A stretch of DNA of 64,000 nt from Saxidomus purpurata (lineage: Eukaryota; Mollusca; Bivalvia; Venerida; Veneridae): assembly GCA_022818135.1 (NCBI GenBank), contig JAFMSR010000012.1, positions 7,493,570 through 7,557,569 on the forward strand, in the 5' to 3' direction. The notes under the pieces were generated by a model. That model ran no database searches and was not told the DNA's origin. It saw only the letters and a list, made by a program, of their open reading frames with translations. Below are positions 8,474 through 21,482 of the stretch, piece after piece (position 1 is the first letter of the stretch; each line of letters opens with the position of its first letter). The position numbers and the translations under genes were made by a program.

Positions 8474-10086
8474 TTACAGAGAAATGTTCAAGAACTCAAT
8501 ATAAACGTAAAATAATACGTAAAATAATACATAAATGGCTGACTGTATTCCCTCTATTTCCTTAAAAGCAAAATATAGATATTTCTTTTTCGCATTTTTT
8601 GAAGATAGCAACAATTGTAACTTTTGTAATGTTGGCCAATGGCAAAAATAAGGCTTAAAATACTGTCTACGTAATGTATAATACGGACAGACGATCAAAA
8701 AGTGAAATTCATTTTCTATTAAAGTCATACTACAGTGTCTACATGTTCTTTCTTCCCTAGGTGTATTCGTATGCCTACCTTTTTCAATTTCCAAATTGTG
8801 AGACGATAGTCTAAATTTTGTCAATGCAATTCTATATTTATTTATATTTACATGTTTTAAATATTCTTCAAATTCAAATTCATGCTTATATAGGCTATAT
8901 GTTTTGAGTCTTGTTTATACTGGCATACCATCCTTGTTTATATATATCTAATATTCTAGTTTTAATTATATTAAAGTTAATTAAATTATTCACATAATCC
9001 TGATTAATCCATAAGTTTGACATTCCAATCTCATTTAACATAGTTTTAACTTGAAAAGCCCAATTAACTCCATTATATGATATATTATTATTAGCATCTT
9101 GTTTAAGCACATTATACATGCGTTTTAATAGGAATGTATTATCTAGTTTTAATATCTTTAACCAGTATCTAATTATTAGGATTTTACGCTGGATTTTCAT
9201 GGGATGTCTTCCCAGTTCGCCGTAAAGACCGTCAAGATTCGTTGACTTTCTTACGGTTAGAATTTTTCTAAGAAATTTACAGTGTATTAATTCTATGTTT
9301 TTGCCTTCGTTATATCCAATGATTTCTGCTCCATAGATGAGTATTGATCCTACTAAGCTATCAAACCATTTACCTTTTTATAGACATTGACATTTCTAAT
9401 TGATTAACAAATCGATAAACAAATTATGTATTGCATGTAACGCATGTTGAGCAAGTTTCTTTTGTGTTCGATTCCAATGTCCGTTTTTAAACAAATTTAT
9501 ACCCAGATATTTAATGAATTTGACATCTTCTAGTATAATGTTGTTAAATGTAAAATTGTATGTTGTATGTCTTCCTAATTCGAAGATCATGATTTTCGTT
9601 TTATTAGTGTTAATTTTTAAACCCCATGTTACACAATAATTATAGAGATCATTCAGCATTGATTGAAGTGCTTCCGGTTCATGCGCAAACAACACAGCAT
9701 CGTCCGCAAATAGTATTAAGAATATCTTAATCTCATCTATACAACAAACCGTTTATATCATCATTAATATTGTTTAAAAGATCGTTTACAAAGAATAAAA
9801 ATAAAAGACTTGAGCTCGGGTCTCCTTGTTTGGCACCAATGTTTGACTCGAAAAAGGATGATGTGTTTTGTTCATACCTGACTGCGGCTTTGACGGATTT
9901 ATACATATTTCTTATATGGCATTCACGAATTTTGAACTGACTTGTTCCATTATCAATTTTTGAAAAACAAATGATCTATTTAGGGTGTCAAAACATTTTT
10001 AAAAATCGATGAAACAACAATACAGCTTTTTATGAGAAGACAGTGTTTTTGCAATAATTGCATGTAGTAAAAATACACAGTCAACA
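8474..10086 (-). pseudogene. LINE ORF2 remnant: RT motifs A-C and C-terminal zinc finger
   Basis: Three frames must be combined to follow the protein. 9396-9695 holds the palm/thumb region (LFAHEPEALQSMLNDLYNYC), 8895-9200 holds a middle region, and 8474-8824 holds the C-terminal finger (ERTCRHCSMTLIENEFHFLI). Stops between them show that it is dead. The 3' UTR occupies 8343-8473. Confidence 0.8.
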
Positions 10087-10249
10087 CAAGGCCGGAACGC
10101 CCCGTAAACTATCGTACTATAATCTGTCCGCCTGGAAGCGTTTATCACGCCGTGCTTTATCACGCCGAGCGAGTAAACTGGTATTTGTCCGATAGTTGTA
10201 TGCAAAAGGCCCGTCTGTGTCATTTAAAACCACATTTAATTTAAAAAAT

Positions 10250-10281
<32 letters not shown>

Positions 10282-11068
10282 ATATTGGAAAGCTGTGAAA
10301 TTTTCTGTAAAACGTGAAATTAAAACCTCTATATATAATTAACTATTATCTTTAACGCGAGTTAAACACGGTCCTGCTTTCCGTCTTGGGTGGTATTTGA
10401 CTCGCGTACTGGTCTTACAAAACTGTACGTTATTATGTTATAAAAAAAAAAACGAAAATCTAATTCATATCTGTTCAAAAAAACTCTTAATTTACATTTT
10501 AATTAGCAATTTTCCATCATTTGACCCTAAATATATAGTGAAAACCTGTGCACAAAATATCACCGATCGCGAAAAAATCACCATTGACGCCATTTTTAGA
10601 TTTTGAACGGATCTAACCGTCCCAGAAAATTAAAATACGGGTGAAATACGAAAATCTAAGACATAACAGACGCACATTAGACTTAAATATATGAGAAAAA
10701 GAGTTACATCAATCCCATGAACACCATGCAAGTAGGAAAGAAGCGCTAAAATTAGGTCGGTTTTCGGCTTTTGGTCATTTGTGAAAAAACCCGTTCGTAT
10801 GAGGTCAACTTTCCAATGCGTAAATCCACCTAAAACGAAACATCGGTAAAATATAATATTATGTAATGATAAGGGAATGCATATATGTATTAAGGATCAC
10901 TTTGTTGGTCAAATGATTGGAAAATATCGAGATATACGTAGATATAAAGTATCAATAATTTCTTTCTTTTTCCAAAATGGCGGGTACCCGGATGTTTGTC
11001 ACGTGATCCGAGGCAAGTTATTTATCGTATTACTCTCGTTTCCGGACCATACTATTTGAAAGACCTTG
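10087..11068. mobile_element. 982-bp insertion with 7-bp target duplication, inside the LINE
   Basis: GTCAACA stands at both 10080-10086 and 11069-11075. Removing the insert and one GTCAACA leaves the LINE reading frame uninterrupted, which fixes the borders well. The insert begins CAAGGCCGG and ends GACCTTG, so only about five terminal bases are inverted (CAAGG / CCTTG). No transposase is visible; the longest open frames inside are under 80 codons. CAAGG ends recall hAT elements, but hAT duplicates 8 bp. An 8-bp reading with one mismatch (AGTCAACA / GGTCAACA) is possible. It contains a 31-base poly(G) run. Confidence 0.75.
10250..10280 (+). repeat. Poly(G) run of 31
   Basis: An uninterrupted homopolymer. 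Its exact length is likely unreliable in assembly. It could form G-quadruplex structure. Confidence 0.95.
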
Positions 11069-11296
11069 GTCAACAGTCGATTTCCCATTTTGGAAGCCAA
11101 ACTGATTGTCTATGATTTTCTCGTGTTTAATGGACCATTTGGTGAGTCTATTTAATAGTATGTGAGAATATATTTTAGCTATTATATTAATTAGAGTTAT
11201 TCCTCTATAGTTTTTAGCTTCTTCTGCATTTCCGCCTTTAAAGACAGGAACTATTATACCTTCTCCCCAGCTATAAAAACACATAAACATTGTCAA
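11069..11296 (-). pseudogene. LINE ORF2 remnant: RT fingers, upstream of the insertion
   Basis: Encodes GIIVPVFKGGNAEEAKNYRG through QFGFQNGKSTVD, the RT region before motif A. It is separated from its continuation at 10086 only by the inserted element: skipping that element keeps one open frame through STVDCVFLL. Confidence 0.8.
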
Positions 11297-11799
11297 AGAA
11301 AACCTGGCCTAAGTTCTCTGACCGTATAAACTTGCTTTCAAGATTATTCAGTTAACCAAAGTACTCTCTAAACTACTTACATTTTGTACATACACGATCC
11401 TGTGCTTATAAAACCTTTATTCGTGTTCCAAGCAATCAATCAAAATTATTTAAAAAAGTCACCACATACCATTACATGGTTATATTCCGTAGGAATCCGT
11501 AACGACCGGCCCGAGATAATCATGTCAAACTTTTGAAATGGGGTAGATGGTGTGGGATTCGTGAATGTGGTGAGTTTGAAAAATAATTTTAATGGAATGC
11601 TTGGACTTTCAAACTTCATGTGAGCGTGAGTCAGTAATAGTTTTACTGAAATTTAATATTTTGTGTAGATAAGCTTAAAGGGATGTTTATTTGAAGAAAT
11701 CAAAATAAAAAAGTGAGACTTATGACAATAACGATATTCTTATTCGTCCTTAATGCTTAATTAATTAATTAATAAATTATATTCAGGTTTATAGTTCGG
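11297..11799. other. No gene seen
   Basis: AT-rich sequence between the dead LINE and the duplicated block; (TTAA)n-like sequence around 11755-11775. Confidence 0.5.
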
Positions 11800-12559
11800 A
11801 GCCTTTTTCCACCCGCTACTATGCTAAGATTGCATTTCTACGGCCGAAATATAACTGGAAGTACTAGTAACTCAAAGCACAAAGCACAAAGCACTCAGTA
11901 ACAACTTTCTGTAAAATACCAAGGGCAAAAAAAGAAAAAGAATACCGGTATTGTAAAAAAGATTCTACGGTCTTTAGCAAGGCTTAATTGATGACAGGCT
12001 TTGTCAGGACTGTAACAGCACATAGATTTGTTATATATTTTTTATATAAATACAGCTTTTAAATTAGACGCACCACGCTCATTTTGAGGCGTTTAACTTA
12101 CCATCTATCTAAAAAATAAGTTGGCATTTGTGATGAGAGAAATGTGGCGGATAATTTGTTGTTAGAAAATATTCTTATCTAAGAACTGCAGCACGTGCTA
12201 TCGTTTATTTTGGGTAAACAGTTTTCAAATCCATCATAACTATTTACAATGTTTTGCATGAAATGTTTACCTGAAATTATATCAGATTGGTTATGTAATG
12301 TTCTTATGTAAACTTGAGCCATATGATCTAAAGTAATATTTGTTTTAAAACAACATACGAAATATACCAAAAAAAACCTGTACAGGTATCGTATTGTAAA
12401 TCTCAATGAAAACACATGTTCCAGTTATTTAAACTCACATATATATTACACTTAATTATCAATGGAATGCTGACTTTCATTATTCTAAAAACAAAAACAA
12501 AACCAGCAACCTTTTATGAAATATATTGAGAATGTTTAAGAAGGAGTAAATTTGCATAA

Positions 12560-13032
12560 ATGTAGGGTTAACGCACGTTTTTTTGTGTTATAGCATCTGC
12601 AGAATCCCGAGGGATGGTTGGTGCCCGAGCCCGTTAGGGCGAGGGCACCAACATATACCGAGGGTTTCTGCAGGTGTTATAACACGAAAAAACGTTCGTT
12701 AGCGCTATTCTAGCATAAATAGCATAAAAAAATCATTAAAATAAAAATGAAACGCTCTTACTGGTACGACGTTCAATAATGCGCGGGACAACGTCCGTGT
12801 TGTTTACGTCATATTTATGACGTCACCAGCGGTTTTTAAGCCCGGCACTGTTGACGCCGTACATGATGTAAGACTTGGGAGACAGGTCCATTGTTTACAA
12901 TGGCCCTGTACTGCGCATAAATGAAAACGGGTTATAACGGCGCGTGAATCTCCCCGTTAACACACGTTTTTTCTCCTGTTAAAACACCGGCAAAATGGGC
13001 AAAAACAGCACATTTTATGCTAGAATCAACCT
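12560..13032. mobile_element. Fold-back element absent from unit 2
   Basis: Contains a long inverted repeat at about 12570-12705 (arms with CTGCAGAA / TTTCTGCAG and GTGCC / GGCAC around CCGTTAGGGCG), plus outer inverted ends TATTCTAGCATAAA (12703) and TTTATGCTAGAATC (13014). Unit 2 (about 31708) passes directly from GTTGCATACAT to TACTCTCCTGAA where unit 1 carries these 470 bases, so this is an insertion. Exact borders and target duplication are uncertain. Confidence 0.65.
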
Positions 13033-13924
13033 AAAGAATAATTCTCCTGAACGTGCCAGACTGGGTATCACATTACCATGTGGAAGGTTGGGTACAAATC
13101 TCATACAGACCTTAAGCTACATACGCGAAAGTATCGAGTCTCGCCGTTGACGCAGTATTGCACATTTTAACAGGAGTGGAATAGTTAAGTAAATTTTATA
13201 TTACCTACGGAGAATATATCCGAACTGAGGTATCTAGCGCTCTCATGTGGTGCTTATACTTTTAATGACATATTAAATGAAAAATTGTGTCACTTTCTTA
13301 TCCAAAATTAAGCACCAGCATGCCCTCGTTGTAAGGAATTGAAAGAAGTCGTGCCTTCTTCTTAGCTATTGGCAAGGAGAAAAATAATTCAGAACGTATA
13401 AAAAGTAACAGTAAGTGATAGATGCATGTGTATATGTGTCTCATTATTTCATAACTTGTAACCTTTCTATCATTTGTTTGATTGTATACATGTTTTTTAT
13501 TTGACCTTGTTTATCATTGTTCATAATATGCGACTCTTCAGAAAATGGAGGAATAAAAGCTATATATATATATATGATTATTTGAACGTTAATTGTCCTA
13601 AACATTTGTTCTATTGTTTATTTATTTTTTAATTTTTTATTTACTGATAATAACAACCAGTCATAACACGCGTATTTTCTACCTGTATGTATATACATGT
13701 ATACAAATGTCTGACAGGTGCAGACAAGTTGAAGAGACATACTTCTTTTACACTTTAACATCGGAATCAGATGACACAGTTACTGAACAATTCCTCGGTT
13801 CCTTCAGACAAAAGCTCTAGTAATTCCCGGATGCACATAATTTCCCAAAACTAATTGCTTTTTCTATTCGGCAAATACAACTTGGAAATGATGGCTAATA
13901 CAAATTTGATTGCCGGAAACAATT

Positions 13925-14318
13925 TTCTTGCATATCGGATCGGCATTTCCGGTGATTTTGCCCATACCGGAAAAACCTGTCTGGCACCCCTCCTATGCAA
14001 GACGACTCCCTTGAATTACTTATGACGTAACGTTATAAACATTGTGATGTCAATTTCCCAAACACAACGTCGGAAAATCGTTTGTTTTTCATAATAATTC
14101 ATCATTTTGATAAGTTTGCATTTAGAAATCTGCTTTAAAGTGCAAGACGGCATGCAAGAAAAAGTTTCCATCATGAGACACTTGCCTCAGATGGAAATAT
14201 CCGTCACCTCGGGTAACTGTTTTACGGGAACTCGACAGAGCCTCGTTCCCGCCAAAACAGTTACCCTCGGTGACGGATATTTCGATCTGAACCTCGTGCT
14301 TATGACAGAAACTATTAA
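13925..14318. mobile_element. Hairpin MITE, copy 1 (empty site in unit 2)
   Basis: About 394 bases that unit 2 lacks: at 32020 the paralogue runs straight from GACGGATACAAGTAT to CTCGAAATTGG. The core 14200-14282 is a near-perfect inverted repeat (CCGTCACC / GGTGACGG, GGGTAACTGTTTT / AAAACAGTTACCC, GGGAAC / GTTCCC). The overlapping opposite-strand open frames here are products of this symmetry, not genes. A second copy lies at 18263-18636. Confidence 0.75.
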
Positions 14319-14603
14319 TCTCGAAATTGGCCATGAAACGAAATATGTATGAGTTTAAGATCTACTTGTAAATTCTAATAAACATAAAAACAGCTCTTAA
14401 ATATGTTGTTAAAAAATTCAACTTTAAAGACTCAGCTATACAGAATATAGGGAACTGAAGAGTGTGTTTAAGTTATAAAGTACCGGAAAAAGACGACACA
14501 GTTACTGTATTAGCTCTGTTCAAGCGTTTTTCATCGTCTAGCGAGAAGATCGTAGACCTGGGTGGTTTAAACTGGGTATAAGGGCGATAAAAAGTTGTTT
14601 ATT

Positions 14604-16612
14604 TCGTGGTTGTGAATACCGGTTTGTTTTGGCAGAATATACACGAAGGCCGCAGGCCGGGTATTTATTACGTAGAACGACAAACGAGGTCCCATAAACC
14701 AAACTGGATATTTATTTCGATTCTAACACGACTATTTAAAACAAAATTTGAAGAAAAAGGTAGAACTTTTTCAACGAACGATTTACACTTTCGTGCACGC
14801 ACCTAGATTTTGCCGTTGAAGTTACCTCCCGCGAACACTGTAAAGATGCTATTTCAATGTGACTTTTATTCATGAAAGATGTATACGCGGTGTTTCAGTT
14901 TTTCATCAAAAACTTTAATAATCTAATTTTCAAGTAAATGTAACAGGAATTTCATTTATAGAAGTGGTTCGAATTTTCAGGGTACACAATAACGATTCAA
15001 GTTACGAAAAATATTAGTTACGGGTATCGATAAATGACGTCACAGTTTCTCTTGACTAATGACGTCACTGTGTAAACAAAAACAATAACAATAACAACAA
15101 AACAGTAAATAAAGTTAGTGTAAATGGTATCGTAACATTAATCAAGTTAAGTGGACGTGTGTCATCCATCGGATCCCCCCGTTTTGCCCCAAGTCATCCA
15201 CAGTTTTCCATGTACGATCCTCTATACGTCGGGAAAATTGAACAGCCAAAAACACGATGCGCTGCAGCGTCGTTCAAGGTCGGTTTATTGCAGAATAACC
15301 CAAATAGATTTTGTTCTACATGTATGTAGGTTATTCGCTGGTCGTGTTAGAATAGACGATAAATAACACTTTAAATGTTTATTTTTGCTTATACATGTCT
15401 ACGGTGGCGTGTACTTTATGTCATTTTGACGTCATATTGTGTTGTTACCTGTCCGTGCGTCACAACGCCGTTTATACATAATTAACAAAGTGTACCAGGG
15501 TCTAATTCTGGGGCTGGGGCTAGCGACTGACGTGATAGCCGTATATATAGTGGTTCGACTTAATAAGTGTGGATCCTATAGTGGTTCCAATTTATAACTT
15601 TCCAGAATATATATGAGGTTTTCTAGTCAAGACAAAAGCAAACAACAAACTCAGTGCTACTTGTATTTATTTATGTGTGGTTGTAAACAGTAACTATTCA
15701 AGAAATGTATTTATTAGATCTGCATGTAATATAAATATATATGCGAAAACAGAATTATTTTATTAAGTAGCCTAAAGAGCTGATATAAAAAGAGAAAAAC
15801 TTAGAATAGTTTTGCTAAAAGCAACAGTTAATTGAGAATATTTCTCGAAAAGATGAAGCACTTTGGCTTCGATGGTATACCGGTATGACCGGTAAAACCT
15901 CTACGAATTGTAATTTGATTTGAAGCAAATTTTATAAAGGTCCGTCCATAAGAGCAAATATGTTAGCTTGAATTTGTGGATGAGACCTCGGCATGTCTCC
16001 CATCATGCCTATCTGCGAATTGTAACAGAAATGCGCGGATATATATAAGCCCGTGCAAAATCACATGACTAAATAAACAATTAAATATTGGTTCTCAAGT
16101 GAACCAGTAAAATTAAGGCGCTTTCAAAAGTTTAACCAATGAAAATAAAGTATCAAAACTATGTAGGAAGGACGGACAAGATGGCGGCGCCCATGAAATG
16201 AAATTTTGACTGGAAACGTAATTTACATAGATTAGATATAATATTTGGAACTGTTACAAAAGCATATTATGCTCTTTGGTGAGAGAAGGATCGAGCCATG
16301 TTACACTTTGCAAGATTAAACTTCAAATATAACGTCATATAGGGTCGCATGACGCACCATACATGCCGATATTGCAATATACATAAGCATTTCTTTTTCT
16401 TTCTGCGATATTTGGTTATGCAAGATTCGAAATAAATACCTTTTAAACATTGTCTGTCGCGTGATAAACAACTGCTTGTCGTTCTGGTGTTCAATTATTG
16501 ACCACACGTGCCCAGGGCATTGTTTATAAGACTATATACAATGCTTGGACGAATATTTTTTCTGAAGTTCATGAACCAGCTAAATTAAGCTGAAAAAAAC
16601 CGGCAATTAATC
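14604..16612. mobile_element. About 2-kb segment inserted in unit 1 only
   Basis: Unit 2 joins the flanks directly near 34738 (AAAGTTGTCTAT to CAGACTGTAACACAT). The segment has weakly inverted ends (near 14619 ACCGGTTTGTTTT, near 16600 AAAAAAACCGG). No transposase motif is recognised; open frames are 60-75 codons. It may be a non-autonomous DNA element or simply sequence lost from unit 2. Confidence 0.4.
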
Positions 16613-17189
16613 AGATTTCATTGTAACACATACCTGAACAAACTCGGAACGAAAAGTATGAGGGGAGTTTACTTTCCCCCTGAAACCATTTAAGTGTAAA
16701 CAAAAATGAACGAAACCTATTGAACTTTTATGAAACAAATCAATATACATGTATATATTTAGAGTCAAAACATTTTTTTTTTAATTTGGATATTTGGAAT
16801 AATCCTTTTCAAACTTGAAAATATATTTATAAGAGACATTCATCCTATGTAAACAGATTAAACCCAGTGTGTTCTGAATTAGATGCTATGTCACTAAGGG
16901 TCGTGTGATATTGAACATTTCGTTTGATATGGAGCAAAATAATAGATAAGCATGCTAGGCCGATTTAGAGGGGTTTACATAAATTACTAAACTTTTTGAT
17001 ATCATACAACCACTTCTGCATTTGATAATGTCCTCAATAAACCGCGGTTGTATTTTCCTAATAGAGCAGATGTTGGCTGTGAATATAGGGTTAACTGTTT
17101 TGTAATTTTGATATTTGCGACCATTAAAAACGTATGTACTGTCGTAAAGGAAATCAAAGGATTGTACATGTTCAAGAGGAGCCATTGGT

Positions 17190-18262
17190 AAATAATCTAC
17201 AATATTTCAGCATAAACACTGACAACCTTTGAATTTACATCAACTTTCAGTTTTGCCCTTGGTAGTTGGTCAGAAAACTCTTTTGAAGGCGTGTTGATTT
17301 TAAAGGGAATCAGTTCCTCCAGTTCAAAGTCATATAAGATCGTGGCATGACTTCTGAAAACTACATAAGACTGAAATACAGTACAGTTTCTGCTCTATTC
17401 TGATCTATCTTAACAGAGACTAGCAAGTGTCTGTCTACTCATATGACAGTCGAAGAAGCTTTGCACTCTGGGACAGCATTTTGTTACATTTATTGACATT
17501 TGAAATAGGTTAAAAAATTCAATGGTGTCCAATATACATTTATTGTAACAGCTTTGCAAACTTAAATTTGAAACATAATACATATAAACTGGAAACTATC
17601 CATTTGAAGTACAAAATACTTCAATGTAAAGTAAATAAAATGTTCACATAAACTATGTATATATAGAGCGAAAATACATGTAAAATAACCTCATCCATTT
17701 TTAAATGCTTGTGCAGTCCATTTTTTTCTGTTGTAATGTCACTATTTTGATGAGCCAAAAGTCACATTTAATTTATTGTCACATAGATATATCAAACTGG
17801 TAAAACAAAATCTAACTGCTGTTAAAGATACCACTCTGTCCACTCTTAAGGGTAATAGTGTTATTTATTGGACGGTTGACGACAGACAGCCAACACAGAG
17901 TGAACAAACGAGAAAATCAATAAACGGATTTCGGAGATACGACGTTCTTAAAAACAAAGTCAACTCCGCCGAAACAAAAAGTTCGAAGCCGAACAATTAG
18001 TTCGAAGCGGAGTAATTTCTGCGCCAAAAAGATCATGTGATGTATATTACGGTGATCATACTATTTTGGGGACGGTTATACGCATTGGAGAACTGTATAG
18101 AACCTGTACAGCGCGCGTGCATTTACTGCTGTTAGATTGCCATATGTAGCAGTGAGCTTTGTATTTGTCTGTTTTGGTGTTCGTTTTGTTTTGTTCGTGC
18201 TTTTTTCCCGACAAAATTGTACTTAAAGTAATCAAAAGACTATCGTTACGTATCTTCTTACA
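17190..18262. other. No gene seen
   Basis: AT-rich, unit-1-specific sequence. Short open frames only. Confidence 0.5.
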
Positions 18263-18636
18263 TATGATTTTACCCATACCGGAAAAACCGGTGTGGCACC
18301 CCTCCTATGCCAGACGACTCTTGTTAATAACTAGTGACTTAACGTTATAAACATTGTGACGTCACTTTCCCAAATGCAGCTTCTGAATATCGTTTGTTAT
18401 ATGATAATGTATCATTTCGTTAAGTTGCATTTAGAAATCTACTTTAAAGTGCAAGAATGCATGCAAGAAAAAGTTTCTATCATGAGACATTTGGCTCAGA
18501 TGCAAATATCCGTCACCTCGGGTAACTGTTTTGCGAGAACTCGGCAGAGCCTCGTTCCCGCCAAAACAGTTACCCTCTGTGACGGACATTTCGATCTGAA
18601 CCGCGTGCTCACGACAGAAACTATTATTCTCGAGTA
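18263..18636. mobile_element. Hairpin MITE, copy 2
   Basis: Aligns with 13949-14318 over its whole length: ACCCATACCGGAAAAACC, GGCACCCCTCCTATGC, TTATAAACATTGTGA, then the same inverted core around GAGCCTCGTTCCCGCC. Differences are scattered substitutions. Confidence 0.8.
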
Positions 18637-18639
18637 GAA

Positions 18640-20460
18640 AAAATATTTCCAAACGTAATCTGAATTTTAAATAGTTGTCGCTGTTTATATCCGTATTTAG
18701 TCAATGTTTATTCTCGACTTAGCATTGACACTCGCAGCAGATGTGAAAAATATGGCCAGTCACAAAGGATGACAGAATTTTAAATGATTACTGTCAAGTA
18801 CATTGTATTAGTGAAAAAACAATTCAAGACAAAAACTAAATAAGTGAAATAAAATAACTCTAAGTTGACTTGAATAATACAGAGTTGTTTTAAACAAGTA
18901 TGTTCTTCTAGTTGACATGTCCAACAACACTGTATGGAATTTACGCTTATATAATGAATTTCATTTCACAGACTTGCAGTTCGTACACACTGTCAGTTTT
19001 GCTACATACTGGGATTAACTGGCAATGTACATGTATGTATTTGATAGTATCAGTCCTGTATTTGCTAGACTAGAGTAAAAAAATGAAAGCAATTTTGGAC
19101 ATAAGCTACACTTACGGACCGCATTTTGTGTTTAATAGTTTATATCATTTATGTCATGATTAGATGCAGATTCTTCTCCAAATTTGATTTGTTAAGCTGG
19201 GTTTAGACTGCCATAGCAGATTTTAATTTTGCTTTTAGAAATATTTTTGGAAATATGCTAACAACCTGTTTTCCCTAAAACGTGAGATCTGCGATCTGAA
19301 ACATAAGTTTGTGAGTATTGCAAATCAGTTTCCATTTCACTGACATTGGCCTTCATCAGACACGGGGTAATTGAAAAATGTAATTGTAATTGGCTGTAAT
19401 TAATTACAAAATATGATGTAATTGAATGTAATTTGTAATTAAGATAGTTTTCAATTACATGTAATTGTAATATAATTAATTACATAATCAAAAATGCATG
19501 TAATTTCAATTACTCTTCAATTACTTTTCAATTACATTATCAATATTTCAAATGTTAAAGCCTTTAAGAAATATTGCACTCAAATGAAAGACACAACAGT
19601 TGTGACTTCCATCTAATAACATTGATTATGACTGGAATATGTATGAAAAAAAGTCCTTATTGAAGAAATTTGATGGTATAGTTTACACATGAATATCCCC
19701 ATTTCATTACCCATAATTACACAGAACCAAATGATTACATTTTAAAGTCCCAGGACCACAATAATAATTATTACAAGTAGCTTATTTTCTACTAAGAAAG
19801 ATGCCATACCGGCGGAAATGACTTTTATTTGTACCAAAAACATTCCTTACTTTACCTTTTAAATCGATGTACATGCTCGAAATATAGAGCAATATTTTTT
19901 TCAATGATATTGCAAAAAAGGCTTCCTTGCAACTCTTTTTCGTGAAAAAACGACTTGAATACGAAAGAAATGAATATGTCACTATTTGCATTTTACAATA
20001 TCGGTATATTCAAAGTGATCCTGGGACTTTAACGTCTTGGACTCGAGCATTTAAGTCTCTTTGAACTAAGCATTTCAAAGCTCACTTAGTAGTTGAACAG
20101 TATTTCACAAAATGATGATTGAACATTTAAACGTGTTGGAGTGATAATTTCAGTATATCACCTCGAGTTGAACATTTCAGTATTTCACTTCAGTATTGCT
20201 TGCCTTAATATAATTTACACATGCCAAAATAACCGTCCCACCAGAACTTTCGGTGCCTTGATTAATAAATGTGGCTAAAATTCATGAAAAAGCAAGACAA
20301 AATCGTTAATTAAGTACGTAGTTATACATTTCTATTTTTTATACCTAAGCACAATCTTTACACACGCAAACAATCTGGACAAACAGTACTACAAAAGCTT
20401 TACTTTTTTATTTTTGGCGGACATCTTGGACGCCATCTTGAATATAGGCACTTTTATTTA
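18640..20460. other. No gene seen, apart from a low-complexity AATTACA block
   Basis: AT-rich sequence without recognisable coding content; see 19365-19540. Confidence 0.5.
19365..19540. repeat. TGTAATT/AATTACA-rich block
   Basis: Roughly twenty copies of GTAATT or its complement AATTAC in both orientations. It is neither a plain tandem repeat nor a single hairpin, but a field of self-complementary heptamers. Confidence 0.8.
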
Positions 20461-21482
20461 GGAGTTAAGAAGTATAGATCTAGAAATCAACTTTAAAATA
20501 AAAAAGTAAACAGCTAGAGTTAAGTACTACGTTTAACTAAAAGACAGTTTGGGGTACCATTATAATTAAAATTTCATGATCACTTTGAATACCCATTTAT
20601 AGAATGACGAACTAACGGCTAGAATAATGATATGACTGTGTTCTATTTACTCTTACACAATTTTTACGTATAACTTTCATGAAGTATTTCTCACTTTTCT
20701 ACAATATCATTCGCTATATTAGAATATCATATACTTTCGATTTAAGCAGCATCAGCCGTGCCTTTTGTATAAATAACAATTCGCCAGTAAAATAGTTCTT
20801 CGTAATATACAAGTAAGTGCTACAGGTGTAAGCCTAGATATTATCATTTTTTTACATCTCCATATCGAGTTAATTTACTGAGGGTAAATATAAATTGCGA
20901 TAGATCTGATAAAACTTGAATTATAATACAAATAAAACCGGCCCTGTTGAAATTTATCTTCTCCATTGTATGAAACTATGAGAGCGAGATGAACTGAAAT
21001 AAATCGTGTAGATTTTATGTAAACAAATTTTGAAACTGGAACACAGTGTAGTTGGAATTCAAAACGTACAAATGGATTTTAGAAATGTGTAATGAAGTTA
21101 CTTATTAAGGTAATATTCAAATGATCTGCATGCATGTTACATACACTTTTTGTAAGTAAGGTGATTTAAATGATATATCTCTAATTTTGGTTCATGGAAA
21201 TTAAGAACAAATTATTTCCCCTTTGTTCTCGTGAAATCACGGCCCATGATTATCTAGAATCTTTGACCGAAGTCCATCATTTTGCACTGGTTTTCCAATT
21301 TTTCAACATTTCAACAGATTTCATTTGTAGCAAAATCAAATAGTCGTCTTTTTGCTTCTATTAAACACTGTGGTGACGTCACTCCTTTGTAGTAGCAGTA
21401 CTGTATTTTTAATATTGGACTGCTCTCAATGGAGCTCAGTACGTAGAGCCCAATAATAAACTAATATTAGACTGCACGAGGA

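Larger units (their letters stand above)
8343..11296 (-). mobile_element. Decayed non-LTR retrotransposon of a second clade
   Basis: Read on the minus strand, RT motifs appear in order from 11296 down: PVFKGGNAEEAKNYRGITL, QFGFQNGKSTVD, CCFIDF and FDTLNR (motif A), GAKQGDP (motif B), a frameshifted FADDAVLFAHEPE-like motif C near 9690, then LKINTNKTKIMIF. After these come the YGELGRHP segment and a C-terminal CRHC-x9-H-x4-C finger (near 8740-8680). It ends with AATAAA and a (TTG)n tail at about 8343. There are several stops and frameshifts. The sequence is unlike the LINE at 1-4233, so this is a different clade. The 5' part is missing. A 982-bp insertion splits it. Confidence 0.85.

Noticed and set aside
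14107..18652. Opposite-strand open frame pairs at 14107-14352 and 18356-18652
   Set aside because: Both strands encode look-alike peptides because the sequence is an inverted repeat; this is a MITE core, not a protein pair.
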